Source of the DNA: Olivibacter domesticus
GTDB lineage: Bacteria; Bacteroidota; Bacteroidia; Sphingobacteriales; Sphingobacteriaceae
Direction: 5' to 3'
Assembly: GCF_900109575.1 (NCBI RefSeq)
Contig: NZ_FOAF01000004.1
Coordinates: 186,001 to 250,000 of the forward strand
DNA length: 64,000 nucleotides
The translations under genes and the position numbers were made by a program. The notes below the pieces were generated by a model, which ran no database searches, was not told the DNA's origin, and saw only the letters and a program-made list of their open reading frames with translations. This document shows, piece by piece, positions 10,153 to 19,788 of this stretch (the stretch's first letter is position 1; each line of letters begins with the position of its first letter).

Positions 10153-11398
10153 ACTTAGCCACAACAGCCCAAACCGTATTACCGGCATCATCAGCCACCA
10201 GCATATAACCTTGCTTTGCAAAAGCGATCCCAACGGGTCTTCCGTATACCGCAGCGTCCGTGCCATCTCCAACAAAACCAGTAAGAAAATCTTTATGTTC
10301 CCCAATGGGGTTTCCATTTTCGAAAGGAACAAAAAGAACCTTATAGCCAACAAGTTGTGAACGATTCCAAGAGCCATGTTGGCCAACATATGCTCCTGCT
10401 TGAAATCTATTCGATTTGCTAAAAGCCAGACCCAGGGATGCCGTATGAGCACCTACCGCAAAATCAGGAATAATTGATTCTGCAACGAGGTCTTCTCTTT
10501 TTCCTTTCATCCGAGGATCAGCGTTTTTACCCCAATAGGCATATGGCCAACCATAAAAGCCGTTTTCTTGAACACTTGTAATATAATCGGGCACTAATTG
10601 ATCGCCAAGCTCATCCCGCTCATTAACAGCGGTCCATAATTTACCAGTGCTTGGCTCCCAGGCCAGTCCCACTGGATTTCTCAGACCAGCAGCAAAAACC
10701 CGCTCATTGCTTCCCTCAGGATTTACAACAAGGATGTTGGCCCTCCTTCGTTCCTGTTCCATACCGTTTTCTCCCACATTGCTCCCTGAACCTACGGTTA
10801 CATAAATACTTGAGCTATCTTGGCTCGCTAAGATATTACGCGTCCAATGATTATTGTACCCACCAGCGGGAAGCGATAAAATCTTTTGACCTTTCGTTGA
10901 AAGCTTAGTATCTCCAGATTTGTATGGATACCTTAATAAACCATCTGTATTTGCGACATAGAAGTACGCTCCCAGCAGTAGCATACCAAACGGACGATTA
11001 AGTCCTTCGAGAAAGGAACTTTTCGTATCCGCTATTCCATCTCCATTAGTATCACGAAAAAGGCTAATGCGATTCGCCTCAGATTCGGCGACAAAAACAT
11101 CTCCGTTAGCCGCAACATAAACCCATCTGGGACTCTTGAGTTCACCAGCAAATTTTACTACACGATACCCGGCAGGTGCTATAGGCGTTTTTTCGGCCGG
11201 CCAGCCAACAACTTTTGGTCGTACTGACACAGACTTTGTAGCAAAAGGTTCAGCGAGTGTAACAGTTGCCCCGTATTCACTCACCGAATCTGTAGGTGTG
11301 TCATCTTTCTTGCCTTCATCAGGCCCACTCCCTTTACAAGACGTAATGCAAGCGAGTGAAAGGAATGATATGAAAACGAATAACACTTTTAATTTCAT
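10151..11398 (-). CDS. Sorbosone dehydrogenase-like (PQQ/soluble glucose dehydrogenase fold) lipoprotein
   Basis: The 415-residue lipoprotein has lipobox ITSC, Cys21, followed by a Gly/Asp-rich spacer. The rest is a six-bladed beta-propeller of the glucose/sorbosone dehydrogenase family: WVYVAANGDVFVAESEANRI, DTNGDGIADTK, YNNHWTRNI, NPVGLAWEPSTGKLWTAVNERDELGD. Such proteins are periplasmic or surface-anchored and may oxidise sugars with PQQ, though many homologues have no proven activity. It lies downstream of pgi on the same strand with a 50-nt gap. Substrate unknown. Confidence 0.85.
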   Translation of the reverse strand: MKLKVLFVFISFLSLACITSCKGSGPDEGKKDDTPTDSVSEYGATVTLAEPFATKSVSVRPKVVGWPAEKTPIAPAGYRVVKFAGELKSPRWVYVAANGDVFVAESEANRISLFRDTNGDGIADTKSSFLEGLNRPFGMLLLGAYFYVANTDGLLRYPYKSGDTKLSTKGQKILSLPAGGYNNHWTRNILASQDSSSIYVTVGSGSNVGENGMEQERRRANILVVNPEGSNERVFAAGLRNPVGLAWEPSTGKLWTAVNERDELGDQLVPDYITSVQENGFYGWPYAYWGKNADPRMKGKREDLVAESIIPDFAVGAHTASLGLAFSKSNRFQAGAYVGQHGSWNRSQLVGYKVLFVPFENGNPIGEHKDFLTGFVGDGTDAAVYGRPVGIAFAKQGYMLVADDAGNTVWAVVAK

Positions 11399-11448
11399 TG
11401 CATTTAGGCTATTGTTCTATAGCTCAACACCGTGAAATTAAAAAAGTT

Positions 11449-13095
11449 TTATCGCCAAGCTTTATACTTATTAATTAGACCATTTGTAGATCCATCGTGA
11501 GAGATCACGTCTTCATTGTTTCTCAATTCGGGAAGTATTTTCCCTGCCAACTGCTTACCGAGTTCAACTCCCCACTGATCAAAACTAAAGATATTCCAGA
11601 TCACGCCTTGTGTGAAAATCTTATGTTCATATAAGGCGATCAAGCTTCCCAACGTATAAGGAGTAATTTTTTTAATAAGAAACGAATTACTTGGACGATT
11701 GCCTTCAAAAACTTTGAAAGGTATCAGTGTTTTAATCTCTTCTTCTGACTTTCCTGTAGCGCGGAGTTCCTCTTCTACTTCATCTTCCATTTTTCCGTTC
11801 ATTAAGGCCTCTGTTTGGGCAAAGAAATTAGAAAGCAACAAGACGTGATGATCACCTATAGGATTATGGGTTTGCGCAGGCGCTATGAAATCGCATGGAA
11901 TCATTTTTGTGCCTTGATGAATGAGTTGATAGAATGCATGTTGTCCGTTAGTGCCGGGCTCTCCCCAAATGATTGGCCCTGTTTGATATTCAACGGGAAC
12001 ACCGTTTCTATCTACATACTTACCGTTACTCTCCATATCACCTTGCTGGAAATAGGCAGCAAAGCGATGCATATATTGGTCGTATGGCAATATAGCATGA
12101 CTTTCGGCATCGAAGAAGTTATTATACCATATGCCTAAAACAGCCATAATGACAGGAATATTTTCTTCGAAAGGTATATTCTTAAAATGTTCATCGGCGG
12201 CATGCGCACCAGTTAATAGCTCATAGAAATTATCATAGCCTACTCCCAAAGCGATTGAAAGACCTATAGCGCTCCATAAAGAATAACGTCCACCTACCCA
12301 ATCCCAAAATTCAAACATATTTTTAGGATCTATCCCAAAACTTTGGACTGCTTTTGTATTGGTACTTAAGGCTACAAAATGCTTAGCTATATCATTTTCG
12401 TTCGCGCCCTTAGATAAAAACCAATCACGCGCACTATGTGCATTGGCCATTGTTTCTTGTGTAGTAAAAGTTTTAGACGCTATTAAAAACAAGGTGGTTT
12501 CAGCATTAACTGTCTTTAAAACTTCTGCAATGTGCGTACCATCAACGTTTGAAACAAAATGTAAATTCAAATGATTTTTATAAGCTTTCAACGCTTCTGT
12601 AACCATTACCGGACCTAAATCAGAGCCGCCAATTCCTATATTAACAATATCTGTAATGGCCTTACCGCTGTAACCCTTCCAATTACCATTGATAACCGAC
12701 TCACTAAATTCTTTCATATGATTTAGCACGCTGTTTACGGCTGGCATTACATCCTGACCGTCTACTTTTATCGATTTACCACTCACGTTCCGCAGTGCAG
12801 TATGAAGTACCGCACGGTTTTCTGTTTGATTGATGGGTGAACCATCAAACATGGCTTCAATAGCTTCTTCAAGTTTGCATTCTCTCGCCAACTGTATGAG
12901 TAAAGCAATTGTTTGTTCATCAATACGATTTTTTGAATAATCAAATAAAATATCTTCAAACGCAATTGAAAACTTTTCAAAACGATTAGGATCATAAGCG
13001 AACAAATCGCGTAGATGCTTCGGAGCAATATTAATGTAGTGGTTACTTAAATAGCTGTAAGCATCTGTTTCGGTGAAATTTATTTTTGGTAACAT
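11449..13095 (-). CDS. pgi: Glucose-6-phosphate isomerase
   Basis: The enzyme interconverts glucose-6-phosphate and fructose-6-phosphate in cytoplasmic glycolysis and gluconeogenesis. At 548 residues it matches the E. coli-type long form. Both family signatures are visible: [14 protein letters not shown] and [20 protein letters not shown]. The sugar-phosphate-binding [11 protein letters not shown] and [10 protein letters not shown] are present too. Catalytic Glu and His lie in the [13 protein letters not shown] region. A dehydrogenase-like lipoprotein gene follows. Upstream is a 463-nt non-coding stretch shared with the divergent gene at 13559. Confidence 0.97.
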   Translation of the reverse strand: MLPKINFTETDAYSYLSNHYINIAPKHLRDLFAYDPNRFEKFSIAFEDILFDYSKNRIDEQTIALLIQLARECKLEEAIEAMFDGSPINQTENRAVLHTALRNVSGKSIKVDGQDVMPAVNSVLNHMKEFSESVINGNWKGYSGKAITDIVNIGIGGSDLGPVMVTEALKAYKNHLNLHFVSNVDGTHIAEVLKTVNAETTLFLIASKTFTTQETMANAHSARDWFLSKGANENDIAKHFVALSTNTKAVQSFGIDPKNMFEFWDWVGGRYSLWSAIGLSIALGVGYDNFYELLTGAHAADEHFKNIPFEENIPVIMAVLGIWYNNFFDAESHAILPYDQYMHRFAAYFQQGDMESNGKYVDRNGVPVEYQTGPIIWGEPGTNGQHAFYQLIHQGTKMIPCDFIAPAQTHNPIGDHHVLLLSNFFAQTEALMNGKMEDEVEEELRATGKSEEEIKTLIPFKVFEGNRPSNSFLIKKITPYTLGSLIALYEHKIFTQGVIWNIFSFDQWGVELGKQLAGKILPELRNNEDVISHDGSTNGLINKYKAWR

Positions 13096-13558
13096 AATTG
13101 CATCAAAATTTTCACGAAACTACAATTTTCATTTGAATAAAATTGTCTTTTAAAGGTAATGAAGCTATTTGCTGATCAGTAAATTTTCTTAAAGATAGTG
13201 CTCACCATTTATTGACTTAATAATAGCTATTAGCGTACCGCCCCTGGTCCACAAGCGTGTTTCATTCTCTCTTGCGTTAAATATCATTATCCATTATCAT
13301 TTTTTTATAGCTCAACACCCCAACACAAAAAAATCGGTACAATATTAATTTAATTTGCGTTGATCAAAGAGATGATCGAGCGATTGCTTGTGGCATTATT
13401 CTCATTATTTATACATTTAGTCTTTTTAACATTTTTTGCTTTAAAAAAACATAAAATTTCAATACCTTTATCGTGATGATTTCACAAAAAACATTTGTAA
13501 ATCAGCTATTAAACTAAACGGCTAAAAAATGTATCAACCATCTTAAAGGGAGTTCGAG
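13096..13558. other. 463-nt divergent intergenic region between pgi and the anti-sigma-like gene
   Basis: No convincing ORF, tRNA or hairpin-plus-T-run is visible. For the plus-strand gene, TACCTTTA at 13463-13470 resembles a -7 box, preceded at about the right distance by TTTTTGC (a -33-like TTTG/TTG word). The word TATAGCTCAACACC occurs at about 13308 and again near 11417, on both sides of pgi. I cannot say what it is. Confidence 0.4.
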
Positions 13559-14290
13559 ATGACTGATGTAAATTACGAAAATATTGAACGTTACCTCGCT
13601 GGCGACATGTCTGAAAAAGAGCGTGACAGCTTTGAAAACGAGTTAGATGAAAATGAAGATCTAGCTCAGGAACTCCATTTTTATATGTATGTCAATCAAA
13701 GCATTTCAGAATGCCTTCATCATCATTCTTCTTTTAAATATTACGACGAGCATACCACCTTTAAATCCCTAAACACAAAAAAACAACAAGACATGAGCAC
13801 CATCAGATGGGTTGCCCTAATTACAATTGCTTTAATTTTTGGGGGTATTCTTATTTGGTCGCCTTGGCAAAATAATAGAATTCAAGAAGCAACCAAAGTA
13901 AAAATGACTACGGTTAGTGCCGAAGGAATACCTGTTGACAACAAATATGCTGATATCATTGACTTATTCAATAAAAACAAATATGCCGAAGTACTACCGC
14001 TTCTAAATACTGCGCTCACTGAAAAGCCTGATGACCTGTATATACGCTATTATAGGGGCCTCACCTTTCTAAATCTAAAATACCTGGGTTCTGCCCGTAG
14101 AGATTTTTTAAAGATTTATACTGCCAACACTGTACAAATGTATGAAGCAGCTTACTATATAGCGCTTAGCTATACAGAAGAGGAGGATGAAGAGGATTAC
14201 AAGGAAAGTGCTTTAAAGTGGCTTAAAAAAATCCCAAAGGAATCGTCAATTTACCCAAAGGCTGAAGAATTGCGTAAGACATTGATTTAA
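13559..14290 (+). CDS. Anti-sigma-factor-like membrane protein with TPR domain
   Basis: The 243-residue protein opens with a segment (residues 1-50, ENIERYLAGDMSEKERDSFE) like the cytosolic N-terminus of Bacteroidota anti-sigma or zinc-finger-like regulators. It lacks a CxxC zinc pair. A single transmembrane helix follows at about 83-103 (VALITIALIFGGILIWSPW). The C-terminal 125 residues look like tetratricopeptide repeats (DLFNKNKYAEVLPLLNTAL). No sigma-factor gene is adjacent, so regulation of a partner is only suggested. A purine-rich AAGGGAG precedes the ATG. Function not assigned. Confidence 0.7.
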   Translation: MTDVNYENIERYLAGDMSEKERDSFENELDENEDLAQELHFYMYVNQSISECLHHHSSFKYYDEHTTFKSLNTKKQQDMSTIRWVALITIALIFGGILIWSPWQNNRIQEATKVKMTTVSAEGIPVDNKYADIIDLFNKNKYAEVLPLLNTALTEKPDDLYIRYYRGLTFLNLKYLGSARRDFLKIYTANTVQMYEAAYYIALSYTEEEDEEDYKESALKWLKKIPKESSIYPKAEELRKTLI

Positions 14291-14292
14291 TG

Positions 14293-14489
14293 TTTAGTAG
14301 CAAGATATCAGTAGCAAGTAACAAGACTATATCGGTTGCGAGTTGTGAGCATATATTAGTTCCGAGTTGCCGGTTGCCAGTTGTGAGCAATTACTGATCA
14401 CTACTTGACGACTCGACAACTTAACGATTTAACTATTCAACGGTTCAACCACTTAACTATTCCACCGCTTAACGATTCAACTACTTACA
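14293..14489 (+). repeat. Modular intergenic repeat, copy 5
   Basis: It starts right after the stop of the anti-sigma-like gene. Block B variants come first (TAGCAAGATATCAGTAGCAAG). Two block C words follow (GAGTTGCCGGTTGCCAGTTG), then CTGATCACTACTTGACG, then block D (CGACAACTTAACGATTTAAC and similar) to 14489. It ends 11 nt before the prfB -7 box. Confidence 0.85.
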
Positions 14490-14499
14490 CAAAAATCAT

Positions 14500-14507
14500 T
14501 AACTTTG
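14500..14507 (+). promoter_or_regulatory. -7 promoter box of prfB
   Basis: TAACTTTG is a perfect TAnnTTTG match lying four bases before the prfB ATG. Transcription would start at or within a few bases of the start codon. The region upstream is repeat copy 5, so any -33 element would have to lie in repeat sequence. Confidence 0.55.
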
Positions 14508-14511
14508 CAGC

Positions 14512-15598
14512 ATGACCAAAGAGAATATTCAAAGTTTGAGGGATAGAGCAGCTTCCCTGAGGAGGCATCTTTGACATTGACGCCAAACAAAAGCTAATAA
14601 ACCAAGAGCAGGAAATCACGCTTAGTCCCACTTTTTGGGATACTCCAAAAGAAGCAGAAAAGGTACTTCAATCTATTAAGAGTAAAAAAATCTGGACGGA
14701 TAGTTTTGATGAGCTAAGCAAAGCGATCGATGACGCTTCTGTTATGTTTGATTTCTATCAAAGCGGTGATGCTTCCGAAGCAGAAACCGAGGATATATAT
14801 CAGGATGCATTAAGCAAAATAGAGGAGTTAGAGTTCAAGAATATGCTCAGTGCCGAAGAAGATCAGCTTACAGCCATTTTACAGATTACTGCTGGAGCAG
14901 GTGGAACAGAAAGTTGTGACTGGGCCGCGATGCTTATGCGAATGTACATCATGTGGGGAGAAAAAAATGGTTATAAAGTCACAGAACAGGATTTTCTTGA
15001 GGGGGATGTTGTTGGCGTAAAATCGGTAACACTTCAATTTGAAGGAAACTTTGCTTATGGGTATTTAAAAGGTGAAAACGGTGTGCATCGTCTTGTGCGC
15101 ATTTCCCCTTTTGATTCAAATGCAAAACGGCATACCTCGTTCGCGTCTGTATATGTATACCCCTTGGTAAATGATACTATTGAAATCGATGTAAAAGATG
15201 CAGACATAGAGTGGGACACTTTTCGCTCCGGTGGTGCTGGCGGTCAAAATGTAAATAAAGTAGAAACCGCAGTTCGTTTGCACCATAAACCTTCGGGCAT
15301 CGTTATTAAAAATCAGGAGTCACGCTCTCAGTTGCAGAACAAAGAAAATGCAATGAGATTACTTAAATCTCAGCTGTATGAAATTGAAATGCGGAAACGA
15401 ATGGAAACCACCGCTGCCATTGAAGGGAACAAGAAAAAAATTGAATGGGGCTCTCAGATTAGAAATTATGTGTTACACCCTTATAAATTAGTGAAAGATT
15501 TAAGAACGAGCCACGAAACGTCCAACACACAAGCTGTACTGGACGGGGAAATTGATGAGTTCTTAAAATCTTATCTAATGGAATTTGGTGGTAACTAA
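14512..15598 (+). CDS. prfB: Peptide chain release factor 2, with programmed +1 frameshift
   Basis: RF2 releases peptides at UGA and UAA. Translation starts at ATG 14512, runs 20 codons to CTT (14569-14571) and meets an in-frame TGA (14572-14574). A +1 slip on CTTTGA continues as GAC-ATT-GAC into the long frame. The slip site has the canonical layout: internal Shine-Dalgarno AGGAGG at 14560-14565, 3 nt, then CTT TGA C. The product is about 361 residues. SPF (stop-codon recognition) is near 198-200 and GGQ (peptidyl hydrolysis) near 243-245. The frameshift gives RF2 autoregulation. Its stop overlaps the convergent dcd stop. Confidence 0.97.
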
Positions 15599-16131
15599 AA
15601 TTTATTCTTCCACATCATAGATTCTACGGGGCGTGTTGTTTTACGGTTATACTTTGCATTACCCTTTGTGTTATACATGGTGTGGACATCTCCTTCCACA
15701 CTAAAGTAAATAAGCTGTCCGATTGGCATTCCGGCATAAACCCTTACAGGCTGTGCTACGGAAATTTCCAATGTCCAGGTATTACAGAACCCCACATCGC
15801 CTTTCCCTGCAGTAGCGTGTATATCGATCCCCAATCGGCCGGTACTACTTTTACCTTCCAGAAAAGGAACATGTTTATGCGTCTCCGTATATTCTAAGGT
15901 CACCCCCAGATACAACGTGTTTGGTTCTAACAAATAACCGCTTTTTGGAATCTCAAAATGTATAATCTCATTATGCGCTTTCGCATCGAGCACTCTATCT
16001 TTATAGGTAGCCAAATATTTACCCAAATGAACGTCATATGAATTAGAACCTAAGCACTCTTTCTCGAACGGCTCGATAATAATGGTTCCTTTTTCTATTT
16101 CTTCTAGGATTCTTTTATCTGATAAAATCAT
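15595..16131 (-). CDS. dcd: dCTP deaminase
   Basis: The enzyme deaminates dCTP to dUTP, feeding dTMP synthesis. At 178 residues it has the family's length. The conserved block [20 protein letters not shown] (substrate-binding Ser/Arg region) is intact, as is the beta-roll sequence [20 protein letters not shown]-like region. I cannot exclude a bifunctional dCTP deaminase/dUTPase from sequence alone. It is convergent with prfB: the TAG (15595-15597) overlaps the prfB TAA (15596-15598). A TATGTTTG box lies about 50 nt upstream. Confidence 0.93.
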   Translation of the reverse strand: MILSDKRILEEIEKGTIIIEPFEKECLGSNSYDVHLGKYLATYKDRVLDAKAHNEIIHFEIPKSGYLLEPNTLYLGVTLEYTETHKHVPFLEGKSSTGRLGIDIHATAGKGDVGFCNTWTLEISVAQPVRVYAGMPIGQLIYFSVEGDVHTMYNTKGNAKYNRKTTRPVESMMWKNKF

Positions 16132-16180
16132 TTTTTTGAGATTGTATTTACGCTGTATATTCTTCGATCAAGAAGAACGA

Positions 16181-16188
16181 CAAACATA
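16181..16188 (-). promoter_or_regulatory. Candidate -7 promoter box of dcd
   Basis: On the minus strand this reads TATGTTTG, fitting TAnnTTTG, and leaves a leader of roughly 45 nt before the dcd ATG at 16131. No strong -33 element is seen. Confidence 0.4.
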
Positions 16189-16260
16189 GACAATTTGCTT
16201 TTATCTGCAATGCCACCTTTTATCTATTTTTTAATTTAGATATTTTGCTTAATTTAGATC

Positions 16261-16902
16261 ATGGCACTAGTATACCTTAAAGAAATTAATCAACATACAC
16301 GTTTTGCTATATGGAAAATAGAAGAATCTGCAGATGAATTACTTAGTAAGCTACAGTTAAGCAGAAGCGAACGGGCGTTTTTGGAACGACTAAACAAAGG
16401 TAAACGTACGCTCAATTGGTTAGGCACGCGTGTGCTGCTACGCTCCATGTTAGACACACCCGGTTATATCGATTGTCCGTCAGATGAAAATGGGAAACCT
16501 TACCTGGTAAATTTTCCTCATAAGATCTCACTGAGTCATTCTTTTGATTATGCTGCCGTGATGCTCAGTACCCAACATGAAGTAGGAATTGACATGGAAT
16601 TGGTAAAGCCAAAAATCGAACTCATTGCAAATAAATTTATGCAGGAAGGGGAACTAAATCAGCTTTCAGCCAATCAGTATATAGAACAGCTATATGTCTG
16701 CTGGTGTGCCAAAGAAGCGGTTTACAAGCTACAAGGCAAAAAGGGAGTTTCATTCAAAGATAATATCTGGGTCGACCCATTTTCTTATCAATCGGAAGGT
16801 GGTTATATTACAGCGCATTTGAATGGCCCTTATCAAAACGTCACCTACAAAGTATATTATGAGCGCTTTCAAGAATATATGTTAGGTTATGTGATGGGGT
16901 AG
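16261..16902 (+). CDS. 4'-phosphopantetheinyl transferase (Sfp superfamily)
   Basis: This cytoplasmic enzyme transfers the 4'-phosphopantetheine arm from CoA to a serine on acyl- or peptidyl-carrier proteins. The 213 residues fit the Sfp/AcpT-type pseudodimer. Mg2+/CoA residues are visible as D111 and E113 in VGIDMEL. The second signature is W148, K151 and E152 in CWCAKEAVYKLQGK. A carrier-protein partner is not encoded nearby, so whether it serves fatty acid synthesis or a secondary pathway is open. It stands between dcd (divergent) and repeat copy 6. Confidence 0.92.
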   Translation: MALVYLKEINQHTRFAIWKIEESADELLSKLQLSRSERAFLERLNKGKRTLNWLGTRVLLRSMLDTPGYIDCPSDENGKPYLVNFPHKISLSHSFDYAAVMLSTQHEVGIDMELVKPKIELIANKFMQEGELNQLSANQYIEQLYVCWCAKEAVYKLQGKKGVSFKDNIWVDPFSYQSEGGYITAHLNGPYQNVTYKVYYERFQEYMLGYVMG

Positions 16903-17148
16903 ATTAGTTGTTGGTTATCAGTTGTTCGTTATTGGTTATTAGTAGCAAGACATCAGTATCAAGACAATATTAGTTACGAGTTGTGAGTTGTGAGCATTAA
17001 TTGTTGGTTATTAGTTATCAGAGCCACAAATTAACAATCCCTACATAAAATTTTGCTATTTAACTATTCGACCATTTAACAAATCAACCACTCAACTAAT
17101 CAACAACTTAAACCATTTAACGATTCGACTATTTAATAAATCAACAAA
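16903..17148 (+). repeat. Modular intergenic repeat, copy 6
   Basis: It begins directly after the stop of the phosphopantetheinyl transferase gene. Block A (TTAGTTGTTGGTTATCAGTTG), block B variants (AGTAGCAAGACATCAGTATC), block C (TACGAGTTGTGAGTTGTGAG), a second A word set, then a long block D (CAACCACTCAACTAATCAAC and similar) run to the lipB promoter. Confidence 0.85.
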
Positions 17149-17159
17149 ATAAAAATCTA

Positions 17160-17167
17160 TACCTTTG
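17160..17167 (+). promoter_or_regulatory. -7 promoter box of lipB
   Basis: TACCTTTG matches TAnnTTTG exactly, 25 nt before the lipB ATG. It starts just after block D of repeat copy 6. The short leader is A-rich with AAAGAG near the start. Confidence 0.5.
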
Positions 17168-17192
17168 TAAAAAATCTCCAAAAGAGAAAAAA

Positions 17193-17912
17193 ATGAATAA
17201 AAAAGTGTTTTTTCAAGACTGGGGCATGGTGGAGTATCAAGGAGCTTGGAACCGTCAAGAAGGTATTTTTGCGCAGGTGGTCCAACAAAAAATGGATAAT
17301 CGAGTAAATGGAACAAGCAATCCTACCGATAACTACTTGGTTTTTGTAGAGCACCCACATGTTTACACGCTAGGTAAAAGCGGCAAACCGGAAAACTTGT
17401 TGTTAGACGAACAGGGATTGCTTGATAAGCACGCAACTTATTATAAAATCAACCGTGGAGGCGACATCACCTATCATGGCCCCGGACAATTAGTTGGATA
17501 CCCTATTTTAGATCTAGATAATTTCTTTACGGATATCCATCTTTATATGCGAACGATTGAGGAGGCCGTTATTTTAACACTAGCCGATTATGGTATAGCA
17601 GCCGGCCGCTATCCTGGCTATACGGGTGTGTGGTTAGATGCCGACAATGACAACGCACGAAAAATCTGTGCCATCGGTGTGCGCGCCAGTAGATGGGTAA
17701 CCATGCATGGCTTTGCATTTAATATTAATACCGATTTATCTTATTTCAATAATATCATTCCCTGCGGCATTGAAGACAAGGCAGTAACCTCCATGAAAGG
17801 TGAACTGGGAGAAGAAGTAAACATTGAAGAGGTTAAAGACAAACTAAAGAAGCATCTCACGAATTTGTTTGAAATGGAGTTGATGAATGAAACAGATATC
17901 GCCATAAAGTAA
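17193..17912 (+). CDS. lipB: Lipoyl(octanoyl) transferase
   Basis: LipB transfers octanoate from octanoyl-ACP to the lipoyl domains of 2-oxoacid dehydrogenases and GcvH, the first step of de novo lipoylation. The 239-residue protein has the signature RGGDITYHGPGQ at 88-99, catalytic Lys157 (KICAIGVR) and Cys191 in IIPCGI. lipA is not adjacent. The C-terminus overhangs the catalytic core by about 30 charged residues. A hairpin at 17996-18021 separates it from convergent sdaA. Confidence 0.95.
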   Translation: MNKKVFFQDWGMVEYQGAWNRQEGIFAQVVQQKMDNRVNGTSNPTDNYLVFVEHPHVYTLGKSGKPENLLLDEQGLLDKHATYYKINRGGDITYHGPGQLVGYPILDLDNFFTDIHLYMRTIEEAVILTLADYGIAAGRYPGYTGVWLDADNDNARKICAIGVRASRWVTMHGFAFNINTDLSYFNNIIPCGIEDKAVTSMKGELGEEVNIEEVKDKLKKHLTNLFEMELMNETDIAIK

Positions 17913-17995
17913 CAAAAAAGCTTACTCAATCGTTCCACAGTATACACTATCAGAAATCTTATCAAATAGCGTATCTCTAAAAGCTGCGTATACAT

Positions 17996-18021
17996 GTAAC
18001 TAGAAGCGAAGGTCTAGTTAC
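17996..18021. terminator. Hairpin between convergent lipB and sdaA
   Basis: A perfect 9-bp inverted repeat, GTAACTAGA / TCTAGTTAC, with an 8-nt loop, immediately before the sdaA stop codon. Its position between convergent genes suggests a bidirectional terminator, although there is no T-run. Confidence 0.5.
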
Positions 18022-19449
18022 TTAACACTCAGGCAAACTCAACGGAATGTTGGTAGCCAAGCCGCCATCAGATGTTTCTTTATATTTAGCATTCATATCC
18101 AGGGCCGTTTCCCACATGGTATGAACCACCGCATCTAAACTTACTTTTGCTTTGTCTGGATTAGATTGCAAGGCCAGTTGAGAGGCGGTAATTGCTTTTA
18201 TTGCTCCCATTGTGTTCCGCTCAATGCAAGGAACTTGGACCAAACCTCCGATGGGATCGCAGGTGAGTCCTAAATGATGCTCCATCGCAATCTCAGCGGC
18301 CATTAGTACTTGTCGTTGCGAACCTCCGAGACATTCCGTGAGAGCAGCAGCGGCCATAGCGGAGGAAACACCTATCTCCGCCTGACATCCTCCCATTGCT
18401 GCGGAAATAGTAGATCCTTTCTTAAAAATACTCCCAATTTCGGAAGCAGTAGCGATAAATTGCAATATTTTATCTTCTCTATAACCATCACAAAAAGTTA
18501 GATAATACTGCATGACCGCTGGTATGACGCCAGCAGCACCATTGGTAGGGGCAGTAACCACCCTACCAAAGGAAGCATTTTCTTCATTTACAGCTAACGC
18601 AAAACAGCTAACCCAATCTAATGTGTATTGAAAGGATGCTCCCCCTGCCCGAATAGCCTCCATCCAACTATTATAATCTGAATACGTGCGCCCGTTCAAA
18701 AGTTTTTTATTTAGTTTAGCCGCTCTACGCTCAACATTTAGCCCTCCAGGTAAAACCCCTCCAGTATGACATCCACGGTATATACAATCACGGATAGTAT
18801 AGTATAAATTCAAAACCCCTTTGTCAGTTTCTTCCTCACTGCGCCATGCATGCTCATTTTCCATTACTATTTCCGACACCTTTAAACCGGTACGCATACA
18901 CCATACCAGTAGCTCTTTTGCATTTTGAACCGGAAATGGCAAATCTACTTCTTTTGAGCCGTCACGCTCTTCTTCCTCTTGGACAACAAAGCCTCCTCCT
19001 ATGGAGTAGTAGGTCTCTGAACGCGCCCTTCCATCATTTAATAGTGCTTGAAAAGTAACAGCGTTCGGATGATAAGGCAAACTTTCATTAAAAAGAAACA
19101 GTAAGTCATCTATATAATTAAATTCAATCGAATGTGTTCCTCCAAGTGCAATAACTTCTCTCTCTTTGATCGTATTTACTTTTATCTGTATTAAGCTAAC
19201 ATCACAGGTAACAGGATCATCGCCACTTAAACCAAGCAGTATTGCTATATCTGTACCGTGCCCTCTACCCGTCTTTGCGAGCGATCCATATAATAGAATC
19301 TTGATACGTTCCGTGGAAGCGAGCAATCCCTCCCCATCAAGCTTCTGTATGAACTTTTGGGCCGCACGCCAAGGGCCTAAGGTATGTGAACTAGAAGGCC
19401 CCACACCTATCTTAAAAATATCAAAAATTGAAATTTGCTCTTTATTCAT
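18022..19449 (-). CDS. sdaA: L-serine ammonia-lyase (iron-sulfur type)
   Basis: The enzyme deaminates L-serine to pyruvate and ammonia with a [4Fe-4S] cluster. At 475 residues it is the single-chain type. The N-terminal beta domain carries GPSSSHT (17-23). The C-terminal alpha domain carries cluster-region cysteines in [13 protein letters not shown] and [16 protein letters not shown]. Cytoplasmic. It is likely monocistronic. Upstream is a 339-nt region shared with a divergent gene. With the SerB-SerA fusion elsewhere in the window it marks serine turnover, without a physical link. Confidence 0.95.
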   Translation of the reverse strand: MNKEQISIFDIFKIGVGPSSSHTLGPWRAAQKFIQKLDGEGLLASTERIKILLYGSLAKTGRGHGTDIAILLGLSGDDPVTCDVSLIQIKVNTIKEREVIALGGTHSIEFNYIDDLLFLFNESLPYHPNAVTFQALLNDGRARSETYYSIGGGFVVQEEEERDGSKEVDLPFPVQNAKELLVWCMRTGLKVSEIVMENEHAWRSEEETDKGVLNLYYTIRDCIYRGCHTGGVLPGGLNVERRAAKLNKKLLNGRTYSDYNSWMEAIRAGGASFQYTLDWVSCFALAVNEENASFGRVVTAPTNGAAGVIPAVMQYYLTFCDGYREDKILQFIATASEIGSIFKKGSTISAAMGGCQAEIGVSSAMAAAALTECLGGSQRQVLMAAEIAMEHHLGLTCDPIGGLVQVPCIERNTMGAIKAITASQLALQSNPDKAKVSLDAVVHTMWETALDMNAKYKETSDGGLATNIPLSLPEC

Positions 19450-19788
19450 TCAAAAGTTACGCTCTTATCTGTGAAACACCATATCAAGTCGGCCTTTACA
19501 TTATTTGACAGCAATGAACAATGTAAAAATGCCCTACGAAGTTAAGCTATATTATCGTTATTTCATTACGAGTTAACGCTGCTTCAATTATCATTATCCT
19601 AAAATATTTAACTTAAACAAAACATTTTAACCGTTTTTTCAGTTGCTCTTTTTATATTTGGTTATTATAAACCAATAAACTTAAAAAACGATTAATTTTT
19701 CTTTATTATTTCTACCTCTAAAGTGGTAGGCTTGAATGTAAAAAAACAATAGATAAAACCTTATTTCATCACTAATTCAACAATCAAT
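19450..19788. other. 339-nt divergent intergenic region
   Basis: No ORF or RNA gene is visible between sdaA and the DUF5684 gene. TATATTTG at 19653-19660 fits TAnnTTTG and probably serves the plus-strand gene, leaving a leader of about 125 nt. The leader is A/T-rich with no recognisable riboswitch. Confidence 0.4.

Noticed and set aside
10099-10452. 117-codon frame on the minus strand
   Set aside because: It overlaps the 3' end of the sorbosone-dehydrogenase-like gene in another frame, with Leu/Trp-rich composition and no similarity.
14572-14574. In-frame TGA in prfB as a pseudogene-causing mutation
   Set aside because: The AGGAGG, 3 nt, CTT TGA C context is the conserved autoregulatory frameshift site.
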